From Methylomarinum sp. Ch1-1 (lineage in GTDB: Bacteria; Pseudomonadota; Gammaproteobacteria; Methylococcales; Methylomonadaceae), in the NCBI RefSeq assembly GCF_030717995.2, contig NZ_CP157743.1:1116001-1180000 (forward strand): a DNA stretch of 64,000 bases. The letters run 5' to 3'. A program made the position numbers and the translations under genes. Below, one piece after another: positions 8,116-18,069 of the stretch (position 1 is the first letter of the stretch; the number at the start of each line of letters is the position of its first letter). The notes under the pieces were generated by a model. It searched no databases, had not been told where the DNA came from, and was given only the letters and a program-made list of their open reading frames with translations.

Positions 8116-9393
8116 ATGAGAATTTTTGAAGAAATGGAATCCGAAGTCCGCGGTTATGTGCGCTCATTTCCGGCGATTTTTCATGTCGCTCGCGGTTCCG
8201 AAATGTTTGACGAACACGGCAAACGCTATATCGACTTCTTCGCCGGCGCCGGCACATTGAACTATGGTCATAATAACCCGCTGTTGACCGACGCGATGAT
8301 CCAATATCTACAGGAAGGCGGCATTGTCCACGGACTGGATAAGGCGACCGTCGCCAAACGCGCTTTTTTGACTAAATTACGCGATACCATCCTCGCTCCG
8401 CGCAATCTGCAATATAAGGTGCAATTCACCGGGCCTACCGGCACCAATGCCGTCGAAACTGCGCTGAAACTGGCGCGCATGATCAAACGACGCTCCAATA
8501 TTATTTCCTTTACCAACGGATATCACGGTCTGACCCTGGGCGCATTAGCGGTGACCGGTAACTATGATTACAAGGACGAGTCCTACGGTTCGCGCAGCAA
8601 TGTTGCGTTCATGCCTTATGACGGCTATCTGGGGGAAGACGTCAATACCATCGATTATTTGCGACTATTTCTTGAAGACGGCAGTAGCGGGATCGATTTG
8701 CCCGCCGCGATTATTGTTGAAACGGTGCAGGGCGAAGGCGGGATCAATGTCGCGAGTATCGAATGGCTCAAGGCGCTGGAAACACTGTGTCGCGAGTTCG
8801 ACATCCTGCTGATTATCGATGATATTCAAGTCGGCAATGGCCGCACCGGAACGTTCTTTAGCTTTGAGCGCGCCGGCATTTATCCGGATATGGTGACATT
8901 GTCCAAATCGATAGGCGGCGGTCTGCCGATGGCGTTGTTGTTGATGCGCCCTGAACTCGATCAATGGCAACCGGGCGAGCATACGGGCACCTTCCGGGGC
9001 AATAACCTGGCCTTTATCGCCGCGACCCAGGCTTTGAGTTATTGGGATAATGACGATCTCGCGCAGGCGGTGAAATACAAAGGCGATTTATTGCGCAAGG
9101 AGCTGGAGCGCATCGCCGCCAAGTTTCCGGAGCTTGGGGCTAGCGTTCGCGGCCTGGGCATGGTCCAGGGGCTGGTTTTGCCGCAGACCGGGGTGGCCGG
9201 CGAAACTTCCGCAGAGGCCTTTACGCGCGGCCTGGTAATTGAAACCGCCGGCGCCAACGACCATGTGCTGAAGTTTCTGCCGTCGCTATTGATAGAGGAG
9301 GATCTGTTGCACGAAGGGCTGGAGATCGTAGAGCAGTCGCTGGCTGTCTTGGTTGAAAAGCGTCATAAGTTGTTGACCGGAGACAGTGAATAA
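8116..9393 (+). CDS. ectB: Diaminobutyrate--2-oxoglutarate transaminase
   Basis: PLP enzyme (class III aminotransferase) making L-2,4-diaminobutyrate from aspartate semialdehyde with glutamate as amino donor. The 425 residues are full length. Landmarks: TGPTGTNAVETALKLAR (about 105-121), the PLP-contacting IIDDIQVGNGRTG (Asp near 235-236), the Schiff-base lysine Lys264 in TLSKSIGGGLP, and HTGTFRGNNLAF. It follows ectA closely and precedes the aspartokinase gene with a 59-bp gap. That gap is where ectC (about 390 bp) would be expected, and it is too short to hold it. Confidence 0.94.
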   Translation: MRIFEEMESEVRGYVRSFPAIFHVARGSEMFDEHGKRYIDFFAGAGTLNYGHNNPLLTDAMIQYLQEGGIVHGLDKATVAKRAFLTKLRDTILAPRNLQYKVQFTGPTGTNAVETALKLARMIKRRSNIISFTNGYHGLTLGALAVTGNYDYKDESYGSRSNVAFMPYDGYLGEDVNTIDYLRLFLEDGSSGIDLPAAIIVETVQGEGGINVASIEWLKALETLCREFDILLIIDDIQVGNGRTGTFFSFERAGIYPDMVTLSKSIGGGLPMALLLMRPELDQWQPGEHTGTFRGNNLAFIAATQALSYWDNDDLAQAVKYKGDLLRKELERIAAKFPELGASVRGLGMVQGLVLPQTGVAGETSAEAFTRGLVIETAGANDHVLKFLPSLLIEEDLLHEGLEIVEQSLAVLVEKRHKLLTGDSE

Positions 9394-9452
9394 CGACCGC
9401 CGCAGTCCCGGGACTTGCGCATCATCGTGTGTTTTTTCATCAACGGAATTTG

Positions 9453-10817
9453 ATGGTGACTGATATTATCGTATGTAAATTCGGCGGCAGTTCCGTCGCC
9501 AATAGCAATCAAATCGAAAAAGTGCGACGGATTGTTGCCGATGACGACCAGCGCCGTATCGTCGTCGTCTCGGCACCCGGCCGCATAGATTCCAATGAAC
9601 AAAAAATCACCGATCATCTGATCAACATCGCCACCGGCGGCGCGCACTTTCGTGAGCAACGCCTCAATATCGGCGCCGCGGCCAGCAAAGAAGCGGTGAT
9701 CAAGCGCTTCAGCGGGATTATCCAGGATCTTGGCGTCGATACGGGCAACTTGTTAAGCGAATTGCGTCGCGATCTGGAAACCTCTCTGCATGGGGAACGC
9801 CGGATCGCATTTCTGTCTTCGCGCGGAGAGCACTATAACGCCCGGATCATCGCGGCTTATTTCGCCAGCAAACACGGCATGAAAGCGGAGGTGAAATTGC
9901 CGGAGGATTTTGGCTTTCAGGTCAGCGATGAATACTTGAATGCGCAGCTGCTCGAACCCTCCTATGACAAAATCGCGACTTTACTCGACAGCGACGTGAT
10001 CGCGGTCGTGCCGGGCTTTTACGGGGTGACCGAGCGTGGTGAAGTCGCGGTTTTTTCTCGCGGAGGCTCGGATCTGACCGGCAGCGAAATCGCCCATGCC
10101 TTGGATGCCGCCCGCTACGAAAACTGGACCGACGTCAGTGGCGTGTTCGAGGCCGATCCTCGCCTGATCAGTCGTGCGCGCGCGATTCCGCGGTTGACCT
10201 TCAAGGAAATCAGGCTGTTGTCGTCGAAGGGTTTCAATGTCTTTCACTTGAACGCGATGCTGCCTTGCCGCGAGCGCAAGATTCCGATTCATATCCGCAA
10301 CACCAACAAGCCCAGCGATCCCGGCACGGTGATTCTGTCGGAGAGGGTTCCGGAAGAAGGGGTAGTGGGGATCGCTCGGCTCGATAATGTCGCCTATATT
10401 TACCTCGAGAAAGATCAGCTGGGCGAGGAGATCGGTTTTACCGCCGAACTGTTGAGTATTTTTCAGGACTTTGGCATTCAGACCTATCACTATCCGACCG
10501 ATAAAGACGATATCTCCGTCGTGGTTAATCAAAATGATTTGACCGGCACGATCAATGATTTGCGGCGCCGGATCGAGCAAAAACTCAAGCCCGATTTCAT
10601 GGATGTGGTTTACAATCTCTCGATATTGACGCCGGTCGGCATGGGACTGAAAGGCAACTCCTTTCCGATGGTGGATGCGTTAGGAGCCTTGGGGGATGCC
10701 CATATTCCGATCGAGATGATCGACCAAAGCCCCTCGCAAATCTGTTTTCATATCGGCGTCCAGCATGCGGTGGCCGACGTGGCGTTGCAGATTCTGTACG
10801 ACACCCTGATTGGCTAG
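9453..10817 (+). CDS. ask: Aspartate kinase of the ectoine-operon type
   Basis: Phosphorylates aspartate, the first step towards aspartate semialdehyde, the EctB precursor. The ATG at 9453 (MVTDIIVCKFGGSSVANSNQ) is preferred over upstream starts because the kinase motif KFGGSSVA begins at once and a GGA site precedes it. Further landmarks: VVSAPGR, RGEHYNARIIAAYF, FSRGGSDLTGSEIAHAL, and EADPRLISRARAIPRLTFKE, then a C-terminal ACT-like region with VGMGLKG. The sequence fits the specialised Ask_Ect group, which in known operons is less feedback-inhibited; that property is family knowledge, not visible here. Its place right after ectB strongly ties it to compatible-solute synthesis. Confidence 0.9.
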   Translation: MVTDIIVCKFGGSSVANSNQIEKVRRIVADDDQRRIVVVSAPGRIDSNEQKITDHLINIATGGAHFREQRLNIGAAASKEAVIKRFSGIIQDLGVDTGNLLSELRRDLETSLHGERRIAFLSSRGEHYNARIIAAYFASKHGMKAEVKLPEDFGFQVSDEYLNAQLLEPSYDKIATLLDSDVIAVVPGFYGVTERGEVAVFSRGGSDLTGSEIAHALDAARYENWTDVSGVFEADPRLISRARAIPRLTFKEIRLLSSKGFNVFHLNAMLPCRERKIPIHIRNTNKPSDPGTVILSERVPEEGVVGIARLDNVAYIYLEKDQLGEEIGFTAELLSIFQDFGIQTYHYPTDKDDISVVVNQNDLTGTINDLRRRIEQKLKPDFMDVVYNLSILTPVGMGLKGNSFPMVDALGALGDAHIPIEMIDQSPSQICFHIGVQHAVADVALQILYDTLIG

Positions 10818-10886
10818 TCTGCCCCGCTGTGAAATCAAGGATTGGATTTATTCCGCGTTTTCCTCTGTAAAGGAGCTATTGCGCTG

Positions 10887-13800
10887 ATGAAGGCAGAGAA
10901 GAAATTCCGCTTTTCCATTCGTCTGACCGTTGTCAGCGTTTTCATCTTGGCGACGCTGTTTACCGTCGCGATTGCCGTCAGCCTGCAGTATTATTTCAGC
11001 CGCGCGATGGCGATCGACGGAGCCTTGTCTCGTCACCAATTGACCGCCGCCGGCGCCAGTGATTTTTTGGCTGCGATCGACGACAAGGCGGTGCAGACGA
11101 CGCAAATCCTGACGAAATTTCCCGGCCTGGTGGTCGACGGTTGGGTCAACCCGGACGCCAATGCGCTATTTGCCGAGGTAATGCGGGCCAATCCGATCTA
11201 TTATGCGATTTATATCGGATTCGCCGACGGTGATTTTTACGAGCTGGTCAATTTAGACACCAACCCACTGATTCGCGGGCAACTGAGAGCGTCGGCGGAC
11301 GACCGTTGGGTCGCGATCACGGTCAGCGGCGCTGGCGAAAGGCGTATGCGTAGGTTCGATTACCTCGACGAGAATTTCAAACTGAGGATCACGCGCCGGG
11401 AGCGTAGCGAATTTGACGCCAGCCAAAGGCCCTGGTTCATCAACGCGTCGTCTGAAGTCTATAAAACCCAGCCCTATTTGTTTCAGCAACTCCAGACGCC
11501 GGGACAAACCTATTCGGCCGCCATTCCTTCGACGAAGGCGGTGTTGGCTGTCGACATCACCTTGTCTTCGCTGTCGACCTACCTGAAAAGGCAGCCTCTC
11601 AGTTCGGATGGCGAAATCTACCTATACCGGGGTAACGGAGAAATCATCGCCAGCAATCAAGAGAGTGGATCTGAAGTCGTCTCGCCAACGGTCGAACCGC
11701 TCGCCTTGAACGAGCGGCAGAAAAGCTATCTGGCCGGGCTGGGTAAATTGAGAATCTCGAACGAAATGAACTGGCCGCCGATCGATTATGCCGTCGCCGG
11801 GGAGCCTAAAGGCTACGCCGTCGATTTGATTCGCCTGCTGGCCGAGATGACAGGGATCGAAGTCGAGTTTGTCAACGGCTATCGCTGGCCGGACTTGGTC
11901 GATATGTTCAGGAAACGGGATCTGGATATTCTGCAACCGGTTTTCGCGGGCGCCGAAAATAAAGATCTGGGGCTTTTTAGCCGACCGATTCTGACATTGC
12001 CTTATGCCGTCGCGACCCGGCAAGGCGTGGCGGAAATTCGCCGACTCGATCAGCTGGGCGGCAAGACGCTGGCGATTCCGCAGGGCTGGTCGGCGATCGA
12101 CGCCATCGTCAAACATTATCCGGATATTAGCATCCTGGAGACGGCGTCTACTCGGCAGGCCTTGGCCGCGGTGGCATCCGGGCAGGCATATGCGGCGCTG
12201 GATTCGGCGGCCATTTTACGCAATACGGCGGAACAGTTTTTTATCAATGGGCTACGCTTTCATGAAACCTTGGAGCCGTCGAAACTGCCGTTGCCCAATG
12301 AGCTGCATTTCGTGCTTCATAAGGAGCATGCCGAGTTAATGACGATTTTGAATGCCGCCCTGCAAGCGCTCGGTCCGGAGCGACGCCAGGCGTTGGCGGC
12401 CAAGTGGTTCGGTGGTCAGGATACGGAACCGGCCGATCAAGACATGGCGACGGTGCCGTATCCGCAATTGCTGGACTGGCTCGGGCAGCACGAAAGCCTT
12501 AACCGGCTCAGGCAAACGGAGATCGATGGCCGCGATTATTTCGTTTTCATCACCTCGCTGGGCGGGGTTGGCATCGACAAGGAGTATTTCGCCGCGCTGA
12601 TACCCACCGACGACGTGCTGGCCGAGAGTCTCGACAAGGTCAAGATGTCGTTGCTGATCACTAGCGCCGTGTTGTTGCTGTTGTTGCCGGTTTCCTGGCT
12701 GTTCGCGTCGCCGATCGTCAGACCGATCAGGCGACTGGCCGTCGAAAACGAAAAGATCAAGCACCGCAAATACGACGAAGTCGTGTTGACCGACAGCGTC
12801 ATTATCGAGATTCATGAGCTGGTCACTTCGATCAGGGAAATGGCGCTTGCGATCAAACAGCATGAGCACGAGCTGAAAGAATTGATGGAATCGATCATTC
12901 GTTTGATTGCTCAGGCGATCGACGATAAATCGCCTTATACCGCCGGACATTGCGCCAGAGTGCCGGAATTGGCGCTGATGCTGGCGAAAGCGGCGGAGCG
13001 TTCCGATCACGGACCATTCAGAGATTTTTGTTTTCGTTCGGCCGAGGAACTGCGTGAATATCGGATCGCGGCATGGCTGCATGATTGCGGCAAAATTACG
13101 ACGCCGGAACACGTCGTCGATAAGGCGACCAAGCTGGAGACGATCTATAACCGCATCCATGAAATCAGGATGCGTTTCGAGGTGTTATGGCGGGACGCCG
13201 AAATCGACTGCCTGAAACAAACTGTCAATGCGCCGGAACAGACGCAACGTCTGTTTGCCGAGTTGGAGCGGAAGCGTGCGCAACTGACGGACGATTTCGC
13301 ATTTATCGCCCGCTGCAATATCGGCGGCGAGCACCTGGCCGAAGCCGATACCGCCCGTTTGCAGACCTTGGCGCAGATAAGCTGGCAGCGTCATTTCGAC
13401 GACCGTCTGGGCCTGTCGCCAACGGAGCTGGAGCGTTTCGACTCGGAGCCGCCGTCATTACCGGCGACGGAACAATTGCTGAGCGATAAGCCGGAGCATA
13501 TCATCAAGCGTTACCGCGATGTCGATTATGCCCCTGAACTCGGTATCCGCATGGAAATTCCTGAACAACTGTACAATCTGGGCGAGCTGTATAACCTAAG
13601 CGTATCCCAAGGCACGTTGACGGCCGAGGACCGCTTCAAGATCAACGAGCATATGATCAGCACGATCAAGATGCTGGAAAGCGTGCCATTTCCTAAGGAG
13701 CTGGCGCGGGTGCCGAAGTACGCCTCGACTCATCATGAAACCCTGATCGGCACCGGATATCCGAGGAAATTGACGGCGGCCGATTTATCGATACCGGAGC

Positions 13801-14045
13801 GGATATTGGTCGTCGCCGATATCTTCGAGGCGCTGACGGCGGCTGATAGACCCTACAAGGAGCCGAAGCCGGTCAGTGAGGCGATCGCGATACTCTATCG
13901 TATGGTCCAGGAACAGCATGTCGATCGCGAGGTGTTCGAGTTGTTTTTAAGCAGCGGCGTTTATCTCGATTACGCCAAACGTTACCTGAAACCGGATCAA
14001 ATCGACCGGGTCGATATCGATCGTTATCTCCGTAGGGCAACGTAA
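10887..14045 (+). CDS. Membrane HD-GYP phosphodiesterase with periplasmic sensor domains
   Basis: A 1052-residue sensor enzyme predicted to hydrolyse cyclic di-GMP. The ATG at 10887 (MKAEKKFRFSIRLTV), with an AGGAG upstream, starts just before the first membrane helix. Then comes a Cache-like periplasmic region, and an SBP_bac_3-type solute-binding domain (about 285-520: WPPIDYAVAGEPKGYAVDL ... GGKTLAIPQGWSAIDAIV). A second helix (about 575-600) and a HAMP-like linker lead to the catalytic domain with HDCGK (His732) and HHETLIGTGYP (GYP 957-959). About 225 residues separate HD from GYP, against roughly 60-70 usually, so the domain carries an insertion. It begins 69 bp after ask on the same strand and may be co-transcribed with the ect genes. 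Confidence 0.85.
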   Translation: MKAEKKFRFSIRLTVVSVFILATLFTVAIAVSLQYYFSRAMAIDGALSRHQLTAAGASDFLAAIDDKAVQTTQILTKFPGLVVDGWVNPDANALFAEVMRANPIYYAIYIGFADGDFYELVNLDTNPLIRGQLRASADDRWVAITVSGAGERRMRRFDYLDENFKLRITRRERSEFDASQRPWFINASSEVYKTQPYLFQQLQTPGQTYSAAIPSTKAVLAVDITLSSLSTYLKRQPLSSDGEIYLYRGNGEIIASNQESGSEVVSPTVEPLALNERQKSYLAGLGKLRISNEMNWPPIDYAVAGEPKGYAVDLIRLLAEMTGIEVEFVNGYRWPDLVDMFRKRDLDILQPVFAGAENKDLGLFSRPILTLPYAVATRQGVAEIRRLDQLGGKTLAIPQGWSAIDAIVKHYPDISILETASTRQALAAVASGQAYAALDSAAILRNTAEQFFINGLRFHETLEPSKLPLPNELHFVLHKEHAELMTILNAALQALGPERRQALAAKWFGGQDTEPADQDMATVPYPQLLDWLGQHESLNRLRQTEIDGRDYFVFITSLGGVGIDKEYFAALIPTDDVLAESLDKVKMSLLITSAVLLLLLPVSWLFASPIVRPIRRLAVENEKIKHRKYDEVVLTDSVIIEIHELVTSIREMALAIKQHEHELKELMESIIRLIAQAIDDKSPYTAGHCARVPELALMLAKAAERSDHGPFRDFCFRSAEELREYRIAAWLHDCGKITTPEHVVDKATKLETIYNRIHEIRMRFEVLWRDAEIDCLKQTVNAPEQTQRLFAELERKRAQLTDDFAFIARCNIGGEHLAEADTARLQTLAQISWQRHFDDRLGLSPTELERFDSEPPSLPATEQLLSDKPEHIIKRYRDVDYAPELGIRMEIPEQLYNLGELYNLSVSQGTLTAEDRFKINEHMISTIKMLESVPFPKELARVPKYASTHHETLIGTGYPRKLTAADLSIPERILVVADIFEALTAADRPYKEPKPVSEAIAILYRMVQEQHVDREVFELFLSSGVYLDYAKRYLKPDQIDRVDIDRYLRRAT

Positions 14046-14142
14046 ATGCAGCGCTCTATCGATGCTGATAGCACCCCGACGTCCCTCTCATAGGCAGGCC
14101 GGTCTTGCTATTGGCGCTAAGCAAGGCGAGCACCGAATACCC

Positions 14143-14496
14143 CAGGGCTCCCTCATTAAAAAATACCTGAACCAACACATTGGTCAATATCGCGTCATCC
14201 CTTTGGGCGGGGCGGATTATTTAACCCGCCACAAACGTTTAACTTACTCTAGTGACGGTTGAATCGTTCAGGACCTCGTTGACCTGCATTTCGCATAGCG
14301 ACATGTGGGCTACTTGCTTTTCGCGCCAAGGGCGGCGCTCCTACGCAAAGCACCGTCTTGCCTTCGAATGTGCTGAACAGCGTGAAGCGCATCAAAAACC
14401 GGTGCGCTTCCTATCGTCAGCATACCCTACCCGCACCGTAGGACGGCTTCGCGAAGCAAGCCGCCAAAAACCGCCTCCGGGGCAAAATTGGCCGTG
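14143..14496 (+). repeat. Palindromic repeat family, copy B (354 bp)
   Basis: Matches copy C at 29109-29514 over its whole length and copy A at 2434-2536 over ~100 bp in inverted orientation. It contains the GGGCGGATTATTTAACCCGCC palindrome half-sites, ACGGTTGAATCGTTCAGGAC, the REP-like GCGCCAAGGGCGGCGCTCC, and a GGCTTCGCGAAGCAAGCC hairpin. Another CGGGGCGGGTTATTTAA half-palindrome follows at about 14501-14517. The rest of the gap from 14046 to 14719 holds no gene that I can support. Confidence 0.9.
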
Positions 14497-14719
14497 TACG
14501 CGGGGCGGGTTATTTAATTCATGTCGGACTCCTGGGAAAGGAGAGGAGTTCATATCATCATCCTGCCTGGCGTATTTGTTGTTAATTTTCTGTTTTGCCA
14601 CTCATTCATTTAATGAGGTAGCCCTGCCGAATATCCACCCTGCTGAAAGCAGCGGATCGCTTATGCCGGCAACAAAGCCAATCACGAGAATAGCTTTTTG
14701 CCTCACAGTCGCTGCAGGT

Positions 14720-16210
14720 CTACTCCGGTGTTTGTGGGGCGATCAGTTTTACCAATAAATAGGGATCGTCGAAATGACGTCGCCCGATAAAGGCGATGGC
14801 GTGGCTGCCCCATTGCCGCATCGCTCCGGGGCTGGCGACGCCGAATGGCCATAACAAGAAGCGTTCGCTTCTCCGGCTCTTCTCGACGATGCCGTCGGGG
14901 CCGAACAGACTGCGGCGTTGACCTTCCGCCGAGGGCAGCGAACGCAGATGGTCATAAGCCTGCAAGCGATAGGCTTCGGCGTAACCGGAAGCATTGTATG
15001 GCGCTATTTGCTGCAGATAATGAGTTCTGCTCGCCAAACGGAGCAGCGGTCTTTGCCGGTAAGGGTCCAGCATGACCGTTTTCGGGGCCAGTACCGGTTC
15101 CGTATCCGCTTCGGTCGACAGTGCGCGATAGCCGCTGCCCGGAAACAGCAGGTAATAACAGCCGCAAGCGTGGATGCTGTCGTAGGCGATCGGTAAGCCC
15201 TGGCGATTTAATGTCACGCGCCATATCACGCTGTCCAACTCGCCGCCGTAGAGATCGAAAGCGTCGGTTTTTTCCCGCGCCGGCATCCAGATTTGATAGA
15301 TCAATTGCAGCAGGTTCTCGCCGTGATAACGGGTATAGGCGTGTTTGACATAGACCGTCGGATTTTCGCCGTCGACTTTAGGTCTGCCGTTTTCATCAAG
15401 CGTCATAGCGCCGACCAGATCGGTTTCATTGCGGGTGTCGATTTCCCAAACCGGGGCGAAATGGGCGAAGAGCCGTTCCAGCTTATCCGGCGCCAGCAAC
15501 GGAATCTTCAGCGGGTTGCGATAGGAGGCCGCGAGCATTGCGCCGACTTGCTGTTGACTCAGCGTCGTCATCGAATCCGGCCGATAACGAGTCAGTCTGC
15601 CAGAGGCCGCAATTTGCTCGATAGGCAGATGAAAGGGCTTTTTCAGTTTTCGATGCAGGTCGTCGATGCCGATTTCGGCGAACCAGCGCGCCAACGGATA
15701 TAGGCCGACGATGCGTTGCCAGCTTTGATAGTCATCGGGCACGGCGGTCCGCCGCGCTAATTGCCGTTTGCTTTCCGAGTCCGTAAGAGTTGCTTCGAGC
15801 AGAATACGGCCGCATTGCCGCAAGCGTTGCCGAAAAGTCGTATTGACCGGCAACCGGGAGGTGATTTCTAATTTTGCTTTGGCCGGTAAATTGGCGAATT
15901 CCAGCATTCTTGCCTGCTGATCGGTTCGGCGCAGCAACTCCAGCCATTGCGCGTAAGCCTCTGTGGACATGGAGGTGGCGTCGAACGAAGCCAGAAATCG
16001 ATTGCTGCGCAGGAACGGGTAGGCTGAGACGCGCATTTCGCCGCTATCTTCGACGCCGTGGGCAAAGACGATGTGGTCGGCGTCTCGATAAAACCGCCAG
16101 CACGCCGTTTGCCTGTCATCAAGCGGCGTCGTCAGCGCATTATTTTTAACTGTGCAGCCGACGGTCAGCAACAAGATTAATAGCGGGGCCGTCGCTCGGA
16201 TCGAAGTCAT
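14720..16210 (-). CDS. Uncharacterised lipoprotein, about 496 residues
   Basis: Not recognised. The ATG at 16210 gives a clean lipoprotein signal, MTSIRATAPLLILLLTVGC, with the lipidated cysteine at residue 19; a TTG four codons upstream is less likely. The mature protein is soluble and lacks membrane helices. Conserved-looking patches include EIDTRNETDLVGAMTLDE, NPTVYVKHAYTRYHGENLLQ, YQIWMPAREKTDAFDLYGGE, and a cysteine pair in IHACGCYYLLFPGSGYRAL, followed by a C-terminal WGSHAIAFIGRRHFDDPYLL. It lies 12 bp after the DUF2845 gene, probably in one operon with it, so both may serve the envelope. No function can be assigned. Confidence 0.75.
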   Translation of the reverse strand: MTSIRATAPLLILLLTVGCTVKNNALTTPLDDRQTACWRFYRDADHIVFAHGVEDSGEMRVSAYPFLRSNRFLASFDATSMSTEAYAQWLELLRRTDQQARMLEFANLPAKAKLEITSRLPVNTTFRQRLRQCGRILLEATLTDSESKRQLARRTAVPDDYQSWQRIVGLYPLARWFAEIGIDDLHRKLKKPFHLPIEQIAASGRLTRYRPDSMTTLSQQQVGAMLAASYRNPLKIPLLAPDKLERLFAHFAPVWEIDTRNETDLVGAMTLDENGRPKVDGENPTVYVKHAYTRYHGENLLQLIYQIWMPAREKTDAFDLYGGELDSVIWRVTLNRQGLPIAYDSIHACGCYYLLFPGSGYRALSTEADTEPVLAPKTVMLDPYRQRPLLRLASRTHYLQQIAPYNASGYAEAYRLQAYDHLRSLPSAEGQRRSLFGPDGIVEKSRRSERFLLWPFGVASPGAMRQWGSHAIAFIGRRHFDDPYLLVKLIAPQTPE

Positions 16211-16222
16211 GGGTGCAGGCAA

Positions 16223-16552
16223 TCAATAGCCGTAGCCGAGGTCGTCGATTTCCATCAGAATGCCGTTTTCGAAGCGCAGATATTGCATGAACTTGCGCGG
16301 GCCGAAGTTGTAGACCCATTCGTCGATGATGACTTCTTCGTATTTTTCAAGGTCCAGGGTTCTGCGCGGATGGTGAAATGTTTCGCCGACGATGCCGGTA
16401 CGGCGCTCCGCCAGCGTCGGTGGGCCGCATTTTTTCAGCACATCGATTTTATGCTCGCCTATTTCGACCAGTCGCTGGCCGCATCGCATCGCCGCGGAAA
16501 CATGGGGGAGGGAAATGAGGAAAAATAGCAGCGCCAGCGATGATATTTTCAT
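16223..16552 (-). CDS. DUF2845 domain periplasmic protein
   Basis: A small exported protein of 110 residues. The ATG at 16552 is preceded by GGAGG at good spacing and opens a Sec signal (MKISSLALLFFLISLPHVSA). The mature part has the DUF2845 pattern: MRCGQRLVEIGEHKIDVLKK with CGPP, then EVIIDEWVYNFGPRKFMQYL and RFENGILMEIDDLGYGY. The two cysteines could pair. The domain has no known biochemical role. It is the first gene of a short minus-strand unit with the lipoprotein at 14720 and lies downstream of nqrF, separated by 87 bp. Confidence 0.8.
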   Translation of the reverse strand: MKISSLALLFFLISLPHVSAAMRCGQRLVEIGEHKIDVLKKCGPPTLAERRTGIVGETFHHPRRTLDLEKYEEVIIDEWVYNFGPRKFMQYLRFENGILMEIDDLGYGY

Positions 16553-16639
16553 AAACCATGTCCTCCCAATGGATTGAATAGCCATGTTAATGCCGGTCGA
16601 TGCAGTAAGCCAACTTTACCGGCGTGATTTCGGTTCCAC

Positions 16640-17875
16640 TTATCCGCCGAATTTATCGAACAGGATATTTTGCTCATCGACGCCTAAATCATACAACAGC
16701 TCGTTGACGGCATCGATCATCATCGGTGGCCCGCACAGATAATATTCGCAGTCTTCGGGCGCTTTATGGTCTTTTAAATAATTCTCATGGAGTATCTGAT
16801 GTATGAAACCGGTCGCTCCGTCCCAGTGGTCTTCCGGCAACGGATTCGATAAACCGAGAGTCCAGGAGAAATTGTCGTGCTCCTTTGCCAAGGCATCGAA
16901 ATCGTCGGCATAGAACACTTCGGACAGGCTGCGCGCGCCATACCAGAATGATATTTTGCGCTGGCTGTGTAAGCGTTTCAATTGATCGAAAATATGCGAG
17001 CGCATCGGCGCCATGCCGGAGCCGCCGCCGACGAAAATCATTTCATTGTCGGTGTCTTTGGCGAAGAATTCGCCATAGGGCCCCGAGATGCTGACTTCGT
17101 CACCGGATTTTAAACCGAAAATATAGGAAGAAACCTGACCCGGCGGAGCTTCGGGGTGATCGGGCGGCGGCGATGCGATGCGCACGTTCAGCATGATGAT
17201 GCCTTTTTCTTCCGGGTAATTGGCCATCGAATAAGCGCGCACAGCCGGTTCTTCGGTTTCAGAAACGTAGCGCCATAAGTTGAATTTATCCCAGGCCGGC
17301 CTGAAGCGTTCGGCGATGTCGAAGTCGCTGTACTTGACGGTATGGGGCGGCGCGGTCAGCAGGATGTAGCCGCCGGCCCGGAAATCGAAATCGATATCGG
17401 CCGGCAGTTCCAACACCAGTTCCCGGATAAAGGTCGCGACATTGTGATTGGAACGCACTCTGCAGATCCAGTTTTGCACCGCCAGCAGCGTTGGCGGTAT
17501 CTCCAGGCTCAGCGGTTCCTTGACCGAGACCTGGCATGACAGCCGGTAATGCTGATCGATTTGAAAGCGGTTGAGTTTGGCCCGTTCGGTGTCCAGCACT
17601 TCGCCGCCGCCCTGCTTGATGATCACCCGGCATTCGCCGCAGGTGCCTTTGCCGCCGCAGGCCGAAGGCAGATAAATGTCGTTTTCGGCCAAGCGATTCA
17701 ACAGTTTTCCGCCAACCGGAACGTCAAGGCCGAGGTCGGGGTCGTCGTTGATGGCGATTTCGACATTGCCTTGCGCGACCAGTTTGGATCTGGCAAACAG
17801 AATGATCAACACCAGCGCCAGTACGATCATGGTAAACAAGGCCATGCCCAGGATGATCTGACTAAAGTCGCTCAT
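16640..17875 (-). CDS. nqrF: Na+-translocating NADH:quinone reductase subunit F
   Basis: NADH-oxidising subunit of Na+-NQR. The true start is the ATG at 17875 ([19 protein letters not shown], one membrane helix) with a GGGAG site, giving 411 residues. A longer upstream frame runs into a repeat element and is not real. The [2Fe-2S] ligands are Cys73, Cys79, Cys82 ([11 protein letters not shown]) and Cys114 (LSCQV). A FAD-binding [11 protein letters not shown] segment and an NAD-binding region ([20 protein letters not shown], then YLCGPPMM) follow. The other nqr genes lie 420 bp upstream, past a 104-bp inverted-repeat element, so nqrF may depend on read-through or its own promoter. Confidence 0.95.
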   Translation of the reverse strand: MSDFSQIILGMALFTMIVLALVLIILFARSKLVAQGNVEIAINDDPDLGLDVPVGGKLLNRLAENDIYLPSACGGKGTCGECRVIIKQGGGEVLDTERAKLNRFQIDQHYRLSCQVSVKEPLSLEIPPTLLAVQNWICRVRSNHNVATFIRELVLELPADIDFDFRAGGYILLTAPPHTVKYSDFDIAERFRPAWDKFNLWRYVSETEEPAVRAYSMANYPEEKGIIMLNVRIASPPPDHPEAPPGQVSSYIFGLKSGDEVSISGPYGEFFAKDTDNEMIFVGGGSGMAPMRSHIFDQLKRLHSQRKISFWYGARSLSEVFYADDFDALAKEHDNFSWTLGLSNPLPEDHWDGATGFIHQILHENYLKDHKAPEDCEYYLCGPPMMIDAVNELLYDLGVDEQNILFDKFGG

Positions 17876-17965
17876 TACATGCTCCCGATATATCCGATTG
17901 TCGTCATAAGGGTTTGGACAACGCTCCGGGCAGCAATTCATCAGTTTGAGTATTTTTGCGGGGTT

Positions 17966-18069
17966 AGGGCATGGGGTGTGTCTGTCGAGGAGCGCCGTAA
18001 ACCCATCCATGGGGGCTTGACGGCAGCATCCTTGCTGCCGACATCCTCGCCAAACACACCCCATGCCCT
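17966..18069. mobile_element. MITE-like element between nqrE and nqrF
   Basis: 104 bp bounded by perfect 16-bp inverted ends, AGGGCATGGGGTGTGT (17966-17981) and its complement (18054-18069). Inside is a second hairpin, GGCAGCA/TGCTGCC. A second copy of equal length is at 51254-51357, and the homology runs a further ~24 bp on the left and ~8 bp on the right. It has no coding capacity. The remaining gap sequence (17876-17965 and 18070-18294) shows no gene. Confidence 0.85.

Noticed and set aside
14062-14758. Plus-strand frames downstream of the HD-GYP gene
   Set aside because: They read through repeat copy B, and related stretches in copy C are not in the same frame.
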